Positions 52,404 through 61,702 of a DNA stretch of 64,000 nucleotides are shown piece by piece. Source of the stretch: Candidatus Hodarchaeota archaeon (lineage in GTDB: Archaea; Asgardarchaeota; Heimdallarchaeia; Hodarchaeales; Hodarchaeaceae); contig JAEOTC010000030.1 in assembly GCA_016840035.1 (NCBI GenBank), positions 51,527-115,526 on the forward strand, read 5' to 3'. Position 1 is the first letter of the stretch. Each line of letters opens with the position of its first letter. The position numbers and the translations under genes are program-made. The notes below the pieces were generated by a model that was not told the DNA's origin, made no database searches, and worked only from the letters and a program-made list of their open reading frames with translations.

Positions 52404-52967
52404 TTATAAAGTCTCAATCTTTTCAGTTACTCTTTGTCGAAGCCATTCTAATCCTTCTTCAACATTGAATCCTGTTTTAGCTGAAGTAGGTACAATCGCA
52501 TATGAATGTGTTGTGACTTTGTGGAGATTGAGGGATCTTGCTACTTCACCCGCAGAAGCAGCGTTTTCTAAATCCTGTTTGTTTGCCAGAACAAGAATAG
52601 GAATGTTTTCAACCTTGTCGTTATCTAAGACATATTTCCATAATTCAGCCTGAGCTTCGTCAAAACGTTGTCTATCATTAGAATCTATAACATAAACTAT
52701 CCCCATGGAACCAGCCATATAGCTCTCCCAGAGTGATTCACGAAAAGCTTCTTGACCTCCAATATCCCATGATATAAATCGGACATTCCCAGAACTAAAC
52801 TCATCAACATTCATACCGAGTGTTCGAAAGGTGCTATCATCAAATTCCCCAGATGTGATTCTTTTAACAATCGTTGTTTTACCTGCGTGATCCAGCCCAA
52901 GCCAGGCTATTTTCACCGTTAATCGTTCTCTTGCGAATTTTGAGCGCAATTTTGTAAGGAAACTCAT
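52404..52967 (-). CDS. Arf-family small GTPase
   Basis: A 187-residue GTPase. G1 GLDHAGKT is at 24-31, switch II WDIGGQE at 67-73, G4 NKQD at 129-132 and a TSAK-type G5 at about 164. WDIGGQE and the interswitch length identify the Arf/Arl group. The N terminus is a basic amphipathic helix (FLTKLRSKFARE) but has no Gly2, so no myristoylation as in eukaryotic Arf. It lies 13 bases after a second Arf-like gene on the same strand. Confidence 0.92.
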   Translation of the reverse strand: MSFLTKLRSKFARERLTVKIAWLGLDHAGKTTIVKRITSGEFDDSTFRTLGMNVDEFSSGNVRFISWDIGGQEAFRESLWESYMAGSMGIVYVIDSNDRQRFDEAQAELWKYVLDNDKVENIPILVLANKQDLENAASAGEVARSLNLHKVTTHSYAIVPTSAKTGFNVEEGLEWLRQRVTEKIETL

Positions 52968-52980
52968 CGATGATACCTCT

Positions 52981-53529
52981 TCATTTTCTCTGTATTTGCT
53001 TACTTTGAAATCTCTCGCTCATCCATTGCCAAGGTTCATCGACGCCTTCTCCAGTAAGAGCGGAGCATGGATAAACCCCAAATGTTCGTGGACGTTCTGC
53101 CATTTCCGTTTCCAATTCAAGAGTTTTGACAATATTGTCTAATGACATTGCAACATCGAGATCTTGCTTATTTGCCAGAAATAGGAATGCAGAGTCTTCT
53201 GGTGCCCATTGAATAACATTCTTGAGCCATTTCGCTGCTGTTTCGACCTTATCTCTATCAGCTGAATCGAATACGAAAACCACCCCTGAGGCCTCTGAAA
53301 CAAAAGGTTCCCATAAACTAGTAGGGTATGTGGGTTGTCCCCCTAGATCTACAGCCATTACCTCAAGTTCCCCTATTTTCAACGTTTCAATATTCATGCC
53401 CATAGTAGGAACTGTTTCTAAATCCTCATGACCTTTTAATCGTTTAACTAAAGTTGTTTTTCCTGCGTTAGCTAATCCGACGAAAGCTATTTGATTTTCG
53501 ATTTCTCGACCAAATAATTTTGTTGGCAT
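52981..53529 (-). CDS. Second Arf-family small GTPase
   Basis: A 182-residue GTPase. G1 GLANAGKT is at 18-25, switch II DLGGQP at 61-66 with the catalytic Gln retained but Pro replacing the usual Glu, and NKQD as G4. C133-like CSA near the end is the G5 region. It is shorter at the N terminus than its neighbour and also lacks Gly2. The two genes are tandem and co-directional but clearly diverged, so they probably have separate roles or work as a pair. Confidence 0.9.
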   Translation of the reverse strand: MPTKLFGREIENQIAFVGLANAGKTTLVKRLKGHEDLETVPTMGMNIETLKIGELEVMAVDLGGQPTYPTSLWEPFVSEASGVVFVFDSADRDKVETAAKWLKNVIQWAPEDSAFLFLANKQDLDVAMSLDNIVKTLELETEMAERPRTFGVYPCSALTGEGVDEPWQWMSERFQSKQIQRK

Positions 53530-53724
53530 CTTCTAAACCAATCATTAATTGAATCAGATGCTAAAAGTGCTAAGAAGAAAATTTATTGGATTCTCACTAT
53601 ACTTTAACAGAGTGGGTTTCAAACCGATAAACAGTTTTCTTATAGCCGTTGTTTTAAGAGTTCTGTGCATTATTAATAAACCTATTTTATTAGACGTATT
53701 CGAAATAACTCCCTAAAATTCCTA

Positions 53725-55620
53725 CTAAACTACACGGGTGAATATTGGTTGATGAGAGACTAGCTTGGGAAATACTCTGAAGTACGTTGGTTTATCCTTG
53801 GTTTGAGCCTGAACATACTCTATTACATCTTCCAGCGCTTGGAATTCTTGAGAATTATTAAATCGATATCGCACACTCACTTTTCCCTCTTTTAATTCTT
53901 TTTCTCCCGCTACAATAATGATGGGTGTCCATAATTTTTCTGCAGCTCGGATTTTCTTACCTAGTGATAAGTCACGATCATCGATTTCCACTCTAATGCG
54001 ATTTTGTTCCAATTTTTGAGCGATTTTATCTGTAAATTCCAAATAATCCTCAGAAACCGGTAAAATTCTAATTTGAGCTGGAGATAGCCATAATGGAAAT
54101 TGTGGTTTTGATCCTCTTTGAGAACGTTTCAATTGATCCTCAATAATGCCGTAGATGACTCTTTCAGTAGATCCTGAGAGCGAGCAATGCATTAGAAGGG
54201 GATAAACTTCTTTCCCCTCTGAATCGATATATTGTATATCAAAACGCTCAGAATTCTCTACATCAATCTGAACAGTAGAAAGAGCTGCAGCTTTCTTTTG
54301 AGTGTCAACCACATTAAATTCGAATTTTAAAATAAAATATGCATATCTCGTCTCAAACAATTCCAACAGTATTGGTTTATTGAGTATTTTTACAAGAGAG
54401 ACAATCCAATCTTTATTTTCCTCATAAAATGCTGTTGTCATCCGAAATGCTGTTTCAATATTTATCTCGATATCGCTCATATATTGAAAAGCGAGAAGAA
54501 ATTGTTCCTCAAATTCTTTCTGTGCCATCTGAATATCGCTAGTAGCTGTGTGTAAGTCAGGCATGGTGAAAGCTCTAAGTCTACGTAATCCTGCCAACTC
54601 TCCGCGTTGTTCACGTCTGAATGATTTAGCCATTTCGAAGATCTTAAGTGGGAGTTGACGATAACTTATGATAGCATCAGACATAGTAAGAAATTGGCCA
54701 AAACAGGCTGCAAATCGCAAGAAATGATTTCTATTTCCAGATTTTACAACATATTGTCTTGCAGGAAATCTTTCAATATATTTCTTCAGCGATTGGTGAT
54801 CATAAGAGTACATGAGTGGTGTTTCAACAATCATTGCTCCATATTGGGCAGCCATGTTGTTGACATGATCTTCAATAAGCCTCTTAACTACGTAACCTCT
54901 TGGAAGTATTCTAAAATTACCAGGATCAGATCCTTCTTCATAATCCACTAATTCAAGATTCTTCATGACATCCACATGAAGTGGAGGGGTGCTAACTGTT
55001 CTATCCTTATCGGTCTCGTACTTAATAAACAATTCAAGCTCTTTCAATCCTTTATAGTTAAATTTGTCAAAGGGTTCCATTTTCCCATCCATAGTAAGAA
55101 CATGAAAAGTTGAACGGGCCGTTTCTTCTGCATCAAGAGCCGTGGTAACTTCGGCTGAAGCTTCAACTGTTTTTGCACCTGATTGACCCAATATTTCCTT
55201 AGATCTTTCTGCTAAAGCATGGCCTTTACAATTCAGATTGAAACCTTTGTAATATCCAAAAGGAGCTCTAACAATGCTCAAATCTGGATGGTTGGAACGT
55301 AAGCTTGTTTCAATGTTTTTTAGCGCAGATAAAGCTGCGTCAGGTTTAGCAGGCTGAGTTTTGGCTAAATGTACCCAAGGGTACACAATCAAATTGCTTT
55401 CACCAATATCTTTCAAAGCAGAAACAATTTCATCGCAGGCATTAGAGATCACAGTTGATATATCGGGGACGTCATTCTTCTCAACTGAAATGAAAACGAC
55501 TAAAGATGAATCCGTAGTAGAATATTCCATCTTAGCTGTTTTGGATGATTCAGGATTACTAATTGCCTTTTCAGTTACTTTCCAATCAAACCCGAGTGAG
55601 TGTACGAGTAAAAGTTGCAT
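53725..55620 (-). CDS. thrS: Threonyl-tRNA synthetase, archaeal type
   Basis: Class II synthetase with the archaeal N-terminal editing domain that clears Ser-tRNA(Thr). I start at the second ATG (MQLLLVHSLGFDWKV), matching archaeal ThrRS; an ATG three codons upstream is possible. Catalytic motifs include VETPLMYSYDHQ, EMAKSFRREQRGELAGLRRLRAF-type motif 2 and the anticodon-binding end with RIRVEIDDRDLSLGKKI. The editing domain resembles D-aminoacyl-tRNA deacylase. Confidence 0.95.
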   Translation of the reverse strand: MQLLLVHSLGFDWKVTEKAISNPESSKTAKMEYSTTDSSLVVFISVEKNDVPDISTVISNACDEIVSALKDIGESNLIVYPWVHLAKTQPAKPDAALSALKNIETSLRSNHPDLSIVRAPFGYYKGFNLNCKGHALAERSKEILGQSGAKTVEASAEVTTALDAEETARSTFHVLTMDGKMEPFDKFNYKGLKELELFIKYETDKDRTVSTPPLHVDVMKNLELVDYEEGSDPGNFRILPRGYVVKRLIEDHVNNMAAQYGAMIVETPLMYSYDHQSLKKYIERFPARQYVVKSGNRNHFLRFAACFGQFLTMSDAIISYRQLPLKIFEMAKSFRREQRGELAGLRRLRAFTMPDLHTATSDIQMAQKEFEEQFLLAFQYMSDIEINIETAFRMTTAFYEENKDWIVSLVKILNKPILLELFETRYAYFILKFEFNVVDTQKKAAALSTVQIDVENSERFDIQYIDSEGKEVYPLLMHCSLSGSTERVIYGIIEDQLKRSQRGSKPQFPLWLSPAQIRILPVSEDYLEFTDKIAQKLEQNRIRVEIDDRDLSLGKKIRAAEKLWTPIIIVAGEKELKEGKVSVRYRFNNSQEFQALEDVIEYVQAQTKDKPTYFRVFPKLVSHQPIFTRVV

Positions 55621-55739
55621 TTTAATCACAGATCTTGCATTTTGTGAGTATATACGGACAACTTATAGTTCTCAAAAGAGCTTTTCCGAACTTGAACAAG
55701 AATCTTCTAGTCCATAAGATCCAGAGCTTAAAGGATTAT

Positions 55740-56339
55740 CTAGAAAAATGTCTCCACAAAGAAGTTGATTGCGGAATCAGGAATACCTTGCTCAATAAAA
55801 GTTGTCCAAGCGGTAGTTTTGGTTAATTTTTGTGAAAGTGTCTGTTCTGTCATAAATTCATAATATTCATGAGGAAAAACAACCCACTCCGAAGCTTCTT
55901 CAGCGTAAAAATCGGGTTTTACTTTGGACCACGGTTTATATAATAGGGTTGCGATTTTGACAGTTTTTGGGTCTTTTAAATTAAGGTAGTTTAGTGCACA
56001 CTCCAAACTTTCTCCACTATCAGCAAGATCATCAATTAATAGGATATTTTTTTGGAAAATATCAACACCTACATCTTGAGATATCACTGGTTTGGTGTGT
56101 GTTTCTGCTATAGCAGTATAAAATTTTATTTGCATAGTAGCAAGTATTGTTGATATTTGATGTCCTTCTAAGAGATAACTCGCTTCAAACATGTCACTTA
56201 AGAGACGTGCGGGAATCCATCCCCCACGACTAATTCCAAGAATAATATCAGGTTTATATCCATCTTTTTTTATTAAAATAAATAAAGAACGGGCTAATCG
56301 ATCAATCTCATGCCATTGAATTATCTTGATTTCAACCAA
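55740..56339 (-). CDS. Purine phosphoribosyltransferase
   Basis: Type I PRTase of 199 residues. LGISRGGWIPARLLSD near the start and the PRPP-binding ILLIDDLADSGESL identify the family. It resembles xanthine/hypoxanthine-guanine PRTases of archaea that salvage purines. The base specificity cannot be read off. Divergent from the Cgi121 gene with 97 bases between. Confidence 0.85.
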   Translation of the reverse strand: MVEIKIIQWHEIDRLARSLFILIKKDGYKPDIILGISRGGWIPARLLSDMFEASYLLEGHQISTILATMQIKFYTAIAETHTKPVISQDVGVDIFQKNILLIDDLADSGESLECALNYLNLKDPKTVKIATLLYKPWSKVKPDFYAEEASEWVVFPHEYYEFMTEQTLSQKLTKTTAWTTFIEQGIPDSAINFFVETFF

Positions 56340-56436
56340 AATCCAATCACATCATTATTCCATTTTGAAAAGGAATTTGAGTACTATCTAAAGAAAGATT
56401 TTAAGCTCTATTACAGTCGCATGATCGGTCATAAAT

Positions 56437-57021
56437 TTGAGGAGCGGCCATAAAATAGAACCCTACGTCATTCAAGAGCTGGATTCCTATGTTTACCTTG
56501 TCTTTGGCGCAACAATTCAAGACCAAAGTAAGTCTATTAATATCAAAAGTATCTTAGATGAACTAGAAGATAAGTTTGAGTTGGTTGGTTCACAACTATT
56601 TGACTTTCGTCTTATTTGGGGATATAAACATGTTTATTCCGCTCTGTGGCATGCTGAAAAAGCAAAAATATCGAATAATATGATTTCAAAGTCTTTCTCG
56701 ATGGAAATTCTGCTCTATCTCGCAGGCTGTAGGCAAATTAAGAAAGCTCTAGACATGCTGGGTGTAAAGAGCAATTCTGAGAAGATAATTGGAGTTGTGG
56801 TTGGGGAGAATCGTAAAGAATTACCTGAAGCATTCCAATTTCTGAAGAATACAATACAATTTGACGCTGATACTAGTATTATTGAACAGTATGATCTGAA
56901 AAGGAAATGGTTAATCGAACAACTACTGAAAGAGAATTACCAATATGCAAATACCTTTTCTGATGTGGAGATTGAAAAAGCTCAATTAGAAAAGGTGGCC
57001 CTACTTGCTTTGAATGCCTGA
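56437..57021 (+). CDS. cgi121: KEOPS subunit Cgi121
   Basis: Regulatory KEOPS subunit that binds Bud32 and tRNA. The family core is visible: FRLIWGYKHVYSALWHAEKA in part and SFSMEILLYLAGCRQIKKALDMLG, followed by a VVVGENRKE strand. The start is a TTG. At 194 residues it is slightly longer than usual owing to a C-terminal helix. The Kae1 and Bud32 genes are far away at 5-6 kb; Pcc1 is not seen in the window. Confidence 0.87.
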   Translation: MRSGHKIEPYVIQELDSYVYLVFGATIQDQSKSINIKSILDELEDKFELVGSQLFDFRLIWGYKHVYSALWHAEKAKISNNMISKSFSMEILLYLAGCRQIKKALDMLGVKSNSEKIIGVVVGENRKELPEAFQFLKNTIQFDADTSIIEQYDLKRKWLIEQLLKENYQYANTFSDVEIEKAQLEKVALLALNA

Positions 57022-57029
57022 CAATATAA

Positions 57030-57554
57030 TTAATCGGAAGAAATTTTCATCATACTGATCTCAGAGTTTGGAGGCATTAAACTTATCCCTGTCAGATCAC
57101 GTATGATTTCAATCCTGATTTCAATATCAGGAGTCTTTAGCTTCACACTTCCCCAATTAATTCTATCTGCAACCTCTTCAATTATTTGCCTTGATCTTAA
57201 ATTACATTGCCGTTTGTTCAGTGTAATCCTCCAAGATTGGGAGGGTGCTATCCTTTCTTTAGCTAATTTCGTGGTTTGCTCTATAATTAATGGAAGGTCT
57301 GTTTTTATTAGAAATTCCAGAGGAACAATTTTCAGACATGCAATTAAGGGTCCTTTTTCTTTGATGTAATTTTTTATATGCTCTAAAACTGCAAATGGAT
57401 TGTTTTTTTCCCCTTCAAGCTTCAAAATAGATAAACCCGGGACTCTGGATTTTAATGGTTTCACTCTATAGTCTAAAACATCGGACAAGACATAATACGC
57501 TTCAGAAAGCGCGTCTCGTTCATTTGTTCGTTGAGAGCTGATTAAGAAGCTCAT
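57030..57554 (-). CDS. tan1: THUMP-domain protein, Tan1/THUMPD1-like
   Basis: A 174-residue THUMP protein, probably the tRNA-binding partner for N4-acetylcytidine formation. Residues 60-165 show the domain: IACLKIVPLEFLIKTDLP, an RITLNKRQCNLRSRQIIEEVADRINW core given here in parts, and IRIEIIRDLTGISLMPP. It has no methyltransferase domain. It lies downstream of a zinc-ribbon gene and a GTPase gene on the same strand, opposite Cgi121, another tRNA-modification gene. Confidence 0.82.
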   Translation of the reverse strand: MSFLISSQRTNERDALSEAYYVLSDVLDYRVKPLKSRVPGLSILKLEGEKNNPFAVLEHIKNYIKEKGPLIACLKIVPLEFLIKTDLPLIIEQTTKLAKERIAPSQSWRITLNKRQCNLRSRQIIEEVADRINWGSVKLKTPDIEIRIEIIRDLTGISLMPPNSEISMMKISSD

Positions 57555-57572
57555 TAGAATACCAAATCGGAG

Positions 57573-57749
57573 TTAATCTTCACTCCTAAGTAACCAAGCC
57601 GAAGAGATGAGGTCAGTTGAACCACACTTTGGACAGCTAGGCTTGGTAATATAAATACCATCTTCTTCAATAGTAACAAATTCAGCTTTTTGAAAACGGT
57701 TTTCACACTCTTTATTCTGGCAAATATATACATCTGGTTTCTCTACCAT
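57573..57749 (-). CDS. 58-residue zinc-ribbon protein
   Basis: Found by reading the gap. It starts MVEKPDVYICQNKECENRF, with C10 and C15, and has CPKCG (C39, C42) after a beta stretch. The spacing suits a zinc ribbon. It ends LISSAWLLRSED. It lies 18 bases before the THUMP gene and 24 bases after the GTPase gene, so the three likely form an operon. Function unknown. Confidence 0.75.
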   Translation of the reverse strand: MVEKPDVYICQNKECENRFQKAEFVTIEEDGIYITKPSCPKCGSTDLISSAWLLRSED

Positions 57750-57773
57750 TGTCTCACAATTCCATACACTTAT

Positions 57774-58475
57774 TCAGATCTGTTTATGTCCAAATTCTAA
57801 GATATCAATAATATTTGAGACTCCCTTCGCTAGAAAATATCGATTATTATCCCAATCAGCGATCACTAATCGTCTCCATGATGCGAATTGAAGTTGAGAC
57901 AGAATCTCTGATTCTGATTCCCCCATAGTTTTTACAATATCGCTTAATTCACCTGTTGACTTTTTAACTGCTTGTAGTATTGGATAATAATGTTTTACCG
58001 CATTTAAAACAATTAATCCAAGAGCTCGTTCTAAACTCTTCCCCGTTTTCGCTGATGTGCCGATTACGGATATTGATGAAGCTCTAGGGCCAAGAATAGT
58101 ATTTGCTACTTCTTCAGGGCTTTTTGCACCTAAAATATCCTGTTTGTTTGCACAAAGGACAATTGGGATCCCAGGTAAAATCTCATCAATCTCATTCAAT
58201 AGTTTCTTTGCTTCGTCAAAAGAAGCTACATTTACCGAGTCAACAACAAAGAGAATTCCGTCCGCTCCCTTACTCAAAATCTTTCTAATAATTTCAAATC
58301 GTTGCAATCCAGGGGTCCCGAAGAGGAAGACTTCCACTCCATAAATTGTGGTTTTACAGTGGTCCAAAGCAATTGTAGTTCCACCATAATCAATCGAAAT
58401 TGATTTTCCTGAACTAATTTTTTGGACTGTTGAAGATTTTCCACTATTATAGGGGCCAAGGATCACAATTTTCAA
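57774..58475 (-). CDS. Small GTPase of the COG2229/MglA-related group with C-terminal domain
   Basis: A 233-residue GTPase. G1 GPYNSGKSS is at 7-15, a GGTTIALDHC switch I region, G3 FGTPGLQRFE in place of the usual DxxG, and NKQD as G4. GTPG with no Asp and GGTTIAxDHC are typical of the archaeal/bacterial COG2229 group. After about residue 170 an extra 60-residue helical and strand region follows, possibly a wing-helix-like effector-binding part (ADWDNNRYFLAKG). Confidence 0.82.
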   Translation of the reverse strand: MKIVILGPYNSGKSSTVQKISSGKSISIDYGGTTIALDHCKTTIYGVEVFLFGTPGLQRFEIIRKILSKGADGILFVVDSVNVASFDEAKKLLNEIDEILPGIPIVLCANKQDILGAKSPEEVANTILGPRASSISVIGTSAKTGKSLERALGLIVLNAVKHYYPILQAVKKSTGELSDIVKTMGESESEILSQLQFASWRRLVIADWDNNRYFLAKGVSNIIDILEFGHKQI

Positions 58476-58664
58476 GACGTATTACCACATTGGAAAATGG
58501 CTAGTATCTGTTCTTCGATAAATCTAAACTCTGATATGGTTATTGAACTAATAATTCTTTATAATACTGTTTAAATGAAATTAGCTAAAAATCCCAACTC
58601 TTGCCAGTATAGCCAAGGGAGGAATTTTACAATAATTTCAGATGTCTACTAAAATCTACATTTT

Positions 58665-58694
58665 TGCCTTAAAAAGATTAGCTAATCTAAGGCA
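58665..58694. repeat. Nested palindrome with 14-base core
   Basis: The core AGATTAGCTAATCT (58675-58688) is a perfect palindrome. It is flanked by TGCCTT (58665-58670) and AAGGCA (58689-58694), also complementary, with four extra A on the left. This could be a protein-binding operator or the stem of a transcript hairpin; a T7 run follows about 20 bases later on the plus strand. Confidence 0.55.
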
Positions 58695-58835
58695 GAATTT
58701 ACTCATTAATCGTTTTTTTACTCCTCTAACCATGTATTTCTGATAACAATTGACCGATAATTATAATTTTGAAAAAAACTGGAGTTTTGTGTAAAATATA
58801 TTGGAAACCTCAGATAACTCCAAATAATTCATTTC

Positions 58836-58858
58836 GATTTCGAAAATGTTTCGAAATC
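58836..58858. repeat. Perfect 10-base inverted repeat
   Basis: GATTTCGAAA (58836-58845) and TTTCGAAATC (58849-58858) are exact complements separated by ATG. The compact 10-3-10 form suits a dimeric regulator site. It lies 260 bases upstream of the membrane protein gene at 59118. Confidence 0.6.
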
Positions 58859-59117
58859 CATTATATTCCACATATCAATAGTAGATTCAAAAATCGTTTG
58901 AAAAGGATCTTGGTGAAACGGTAATTGCATGTTTAAGGAATATCATTGATCAATTATTCTGATACTTCCCGATTCTTATGGGAACACAAGTATTTTCGAT
59001 ACAATCAGATGTGATAATGATCCTTAATGGGTGGAGTATAAAAGAAAAAAACAAACTGATAAAAACTGAACAAATTTTGGCTTTGTCTTGAGACACTAAT
59101 AAGGAGTCAATATAAAA

Positions 59118-59540
59118 ATGGCACAACTCCTCTATCGAAACCTTTGGGAACCAAGAGAACTACGTACTCTTCTTCTAGGCATTTTGATGATATCATTAGG
59201 TTTTTTACTTGAACTAATATTCTTATTTTTCTTGGATGAAATGAAATCATCATTTCTCGGAGTTTTATATTGGGAGCTAACCTTATTAGGTGGTACAATA
59301 ACCCCTCTATTAATACTATTCCATTTAATCGTGTGGAGTATAATCTACTTCGCATCACTTATGGTTTATACCGTTATTCGGGAATATAGTGGAGGAAGGA
59401 CGGGTATCTCTGAAATTGCCGCGATAATAATCATTCTTACGATTACAACGGGCTTGATTTTCGATGAATGGTTTGCACTCTTCTTTATTATCACTTCTAG
59501 TCTCATAACTTTGTATATTTATCTCGTTGTTGGCGAATAA
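59118..59540 (+). CDS. Small four-helix membrane protein, unknown
   Basis: A 140-residue protein with about four hydrophobic segments (LLLGILMISLGFLLEL, LTLLGGTITPLLILFHLIVW, IAAIIIILTITTGLI, FFIITSSLITLYIYL). An aaggag lies 12 bases before the ATG. No motif identifies a function. It converges on the ABC transporter genes, so may not be linked to them. Confidence 0.65.
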   Translation: MAQLLYRNLWEPRELRTLLLGILMISLGFLLELIFLFFLDEMKSSFLGVLYWELTLLGGTITPLLILFHLIVWSIIYFASLMVYTVIREYSGGRTGISEIAAIIIILTITTGLIFDEWFALFFIITSSLITLYIYLVVGE

Positions 59541-59623
59541 ATTAATATTTATAACCAGAAATCACGCTGTAGATAAAAAAGTGGGCGTATTTGCGTCTAC
59601 CAGAAGAAAAAAAGGGAAACTTG

Positions 59624-60514
59624 CTAGTATGCAAGTTCTCTGTTTTCAAATATATAAAGAGCCAAAACGAGTGCTGCTAATCCTGTACCTACTACAATTA
59701 TTAGTTCCGGTACAAGGTTGTTAAATAAGGCTTCCCAAGTACCAGTTACCCAACGCTGAATGTTTCCTGCAGTAAGATAATGGAAAATCGACAAACTTGC
59801 AACGAACTCTCCAATATTAAAGTGACATTGGATTATTTGAAGATCAAAGATCTTGATGTCGAATGTAGTTGTTTCCACTGCACTTGCTACAAGCATTCCA
59901 ATTCGTTCACCAATATACGAACCAAGGACTACTCCTGCAGCAGCAGCCATGGCACGATTAGTTTTGAGGAAAATAACAGCACAAAGAAATGTTAATGAAC
60001 CTAAGGCAAAAAATTTAAGGGTTACACCACTTAAAGCAAGAAAAACTGCGCCAGGATCAATTTCTTCTCCCATAAATTCCGTGAAGACAATTAGAATACT
60101 ACCAACGAGAATTGGATACAGTATCTGGTAAGTAACATATACAGAATACTTTTCTAGCAGGTATCTCCAACGGGGGATTGGATAAGATAGTGTTACATCT
60201 AAAGTTCTTTTATCAACTTCACTACTGAGCAGACGGACTGGCATGAATATTGTGATAAAGATCATGATGAAGTCGATCCACACGAAGATGTACATGATAA
60301 TTATTCCTTGCCAGCTAGTGAACATACCCTCAGCTAGATCTCCTAGCATTACTTTATAGATCTCGTTTTCTAATATTGCAGCGAACGCATCGGCTTGAGC
60401 TTCAAGCTCGGGCCAGATTGCAGCAATGATAGGAATAAACAAAACAACGAAAGCTGGAGGAATTACTCCAATAAGCCAATTCTTTTTTATACCTTTCAAA
60501 TACGTTGTTACCAT
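59624..60514 (-). CDS. ABC-2 type transporter permease
   Basis: A 296-residue membrane protein with six hydrophobic segments. The second segment is followed by VRLLSSEVDKRTLDVTLSYPIPRWRYLLEKY in part, the coupling region typical of ABC-2 permeases (NatB, multidrug and antibiotic exporters). The ATPase gene lies nine bases upstream, so the two encode one exporter. Substrate unknown. Confidence 0.85.
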   Translation of the reverse strand: MVTTYLKGIKKNWLIGVIPPAFVVLFIPIIAAIWPELEAQADAFAAILENEIYKVMLGDLAEGMFTSWQGIIIMYIFVWIDFIMIFITIFMPVRLLSSEVDKRTLDVTLSYPIPRWRYLLEKYSVYVTYQILYPILVGSILIVFTEFMGEEIDPGAVFLALSGVTLKFFALGSLTFLCAVIFLKTNRAMAAAAGVVLGSYIGERIGMLVASAVETTTFDIKIFDLQIIQCHFNIGEFVASLSIFHYLTAGNIQRWVTGTWEALFNNLVPELIIVVGTGLAALVLALYIFENRELAY

Positions 60515-60523
60515 CTTATCACC

Positions 60524-61555
60524 TCATTTATAATATTGCAAAAAGATCTCCTCGAGACTGGCATCCTCAATCGATATTCGTCTGACGGGAAACTTTGCTA
60601 AGAACTTCAACAGAATATCTACATCTTCTTTAATTTGTAGAGTGAAGGTTCGTTTCTTTATTTGCTTCACATCAATGATTGTCGGTATACCAGAAAAATC
60701 CTGTTCTGATGGCATATTATCAACTTCTTGAAAGGTTACACGTACATTCTGCATAAATTTTTCACGGAGACTTTCCACACTCTCAACTAGAATCATCTTT
60801 CCGTCCTTAATAATGCCTACTCTATCACAAACCGCTTGGACTTCTGCTAAATCATGTGAACATAGAAATACTGTGACACCGTCCTCTTGTTTTAACTTTC
60901 TGATTAACTTGTGAAAGTTTGAGGCCATAAGAGGATCTAATCCTGAAATTGGTTCATCAAGTATAAGAAACTCTGGTTTTGGAGCTAGAGCCGCCATTAA
61001 TCCAACTTGTTGTCTATTACCACTGGATAACGACCCAATCTTTAAAGTAAGGTCAACACGGAATAAAGATCTTAATTCTTTCATAAACTCTCTATTCATT
61101 GGTCGATATTTTGAATAATACTCAAGTAATTCGTTCCCCGTGAAGTTTTCATACAGAGCTAAGTCTCCTGGAACATATCCAATCCGTTCCCTGATACTGA
61201 GTGCTGCTAAATCATGAGGTAAACCAAAAACAGAAATTTTACCATTTTGGATTTTGAGATAATCCAGAACTGCTCGAATAGTTGTAGTCTTCCCTGCACC
61301 ATTCGGCCCTAGGAAACCAAAAATTTCACCTTTTTTAATGTCAAAGGTGACATCCTGCGCCCCTACTACGTTTCTTCCAAATCTTCTAGGACCTATATTA
61401 ATTTCTCTTCCATAGATCTTTGTTAAGTTTTCAACATTTAATATTGCGGAAATTTTATCCACTTCCTTTGTTGAGTTTTCCATTAATTGCGTAACTGACG
61501 CAATTGTATCAATAATATAAGGGTTTCCCTTAGGTCGATTTTTTGAATAGATCAT
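60524..61555 (-). CDS. ABC transporter ATPase
   Basis: A 343-residue ATP-binding subunit. Walker A GPNGAGKTT, signature SLSSGNRQQVGLMAAL, Walker B FLILDEPISGLDP and an SHDLAEVQAVCDRVG switch region are all present. The C-terminal 80 residues are a DUF4162-type regulatory end ending SLEEIFLQYY. About 35 residues precede the first strand, and an in-frame ATG at codon 25 may be the true start. Pairs with the ABC-2 permease. Confidence 0.9.
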   Translation of the reverse strand: MIYSKNRPKGNPYIIDTIASVTQLMENSTKEVDKISAILNVENLTKIYGREINIGPRRFGRNVVGAQDVTFDIKKGEIFGFLGPNGAGKTTTIRAVLDYLKIQNGKISVFGLPHDLAALSIRERIGYVPGDLALYENFTGNELLEYYSKYRPMNREFMKELRSLFRVDLTLKIGSLSSGNRQQVGLMAALAPKPEFLILDEPISGLDPLMASNFHKLIRKLKQEDGVTVFLCSHDLAEVQAVCDRVGIIKDGKMILVESVESLREKFMQNVRVTFQEVDNMPSEQDFSGIPTIIDVKQIKKRTFTLQIKEDVDILLKFLAKFPVRRISIEDASLEEIFLQYYK

Positions 61556-61702
61556 TGGTCATTTTGTCTAATTCGTTATGAAAATAGAAATAATTGATGT
61601 TAGCGGAATGAAAGAATCGATTCATAAAAAATATGGCAAAGTATTCCAGAACTGTTACCCCAAACTGTGACATTTTAATAATCAATTGAAGAATAGTTAT
61701 TC

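Larger units (their letters stand above)
58476..59117. other. 640-base gap with two dyad-symmetry elements
   Basis: Divergent noncoding region between the GTPase gene and a small membrane-protein gene. It contains two strong inverted repeats, listed separately, and otherwise AT-rich sequence. A ribosome site aaggag at 59100-59105 precedes the next gene. No conserved frame recognised. Confidence 0.45.
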
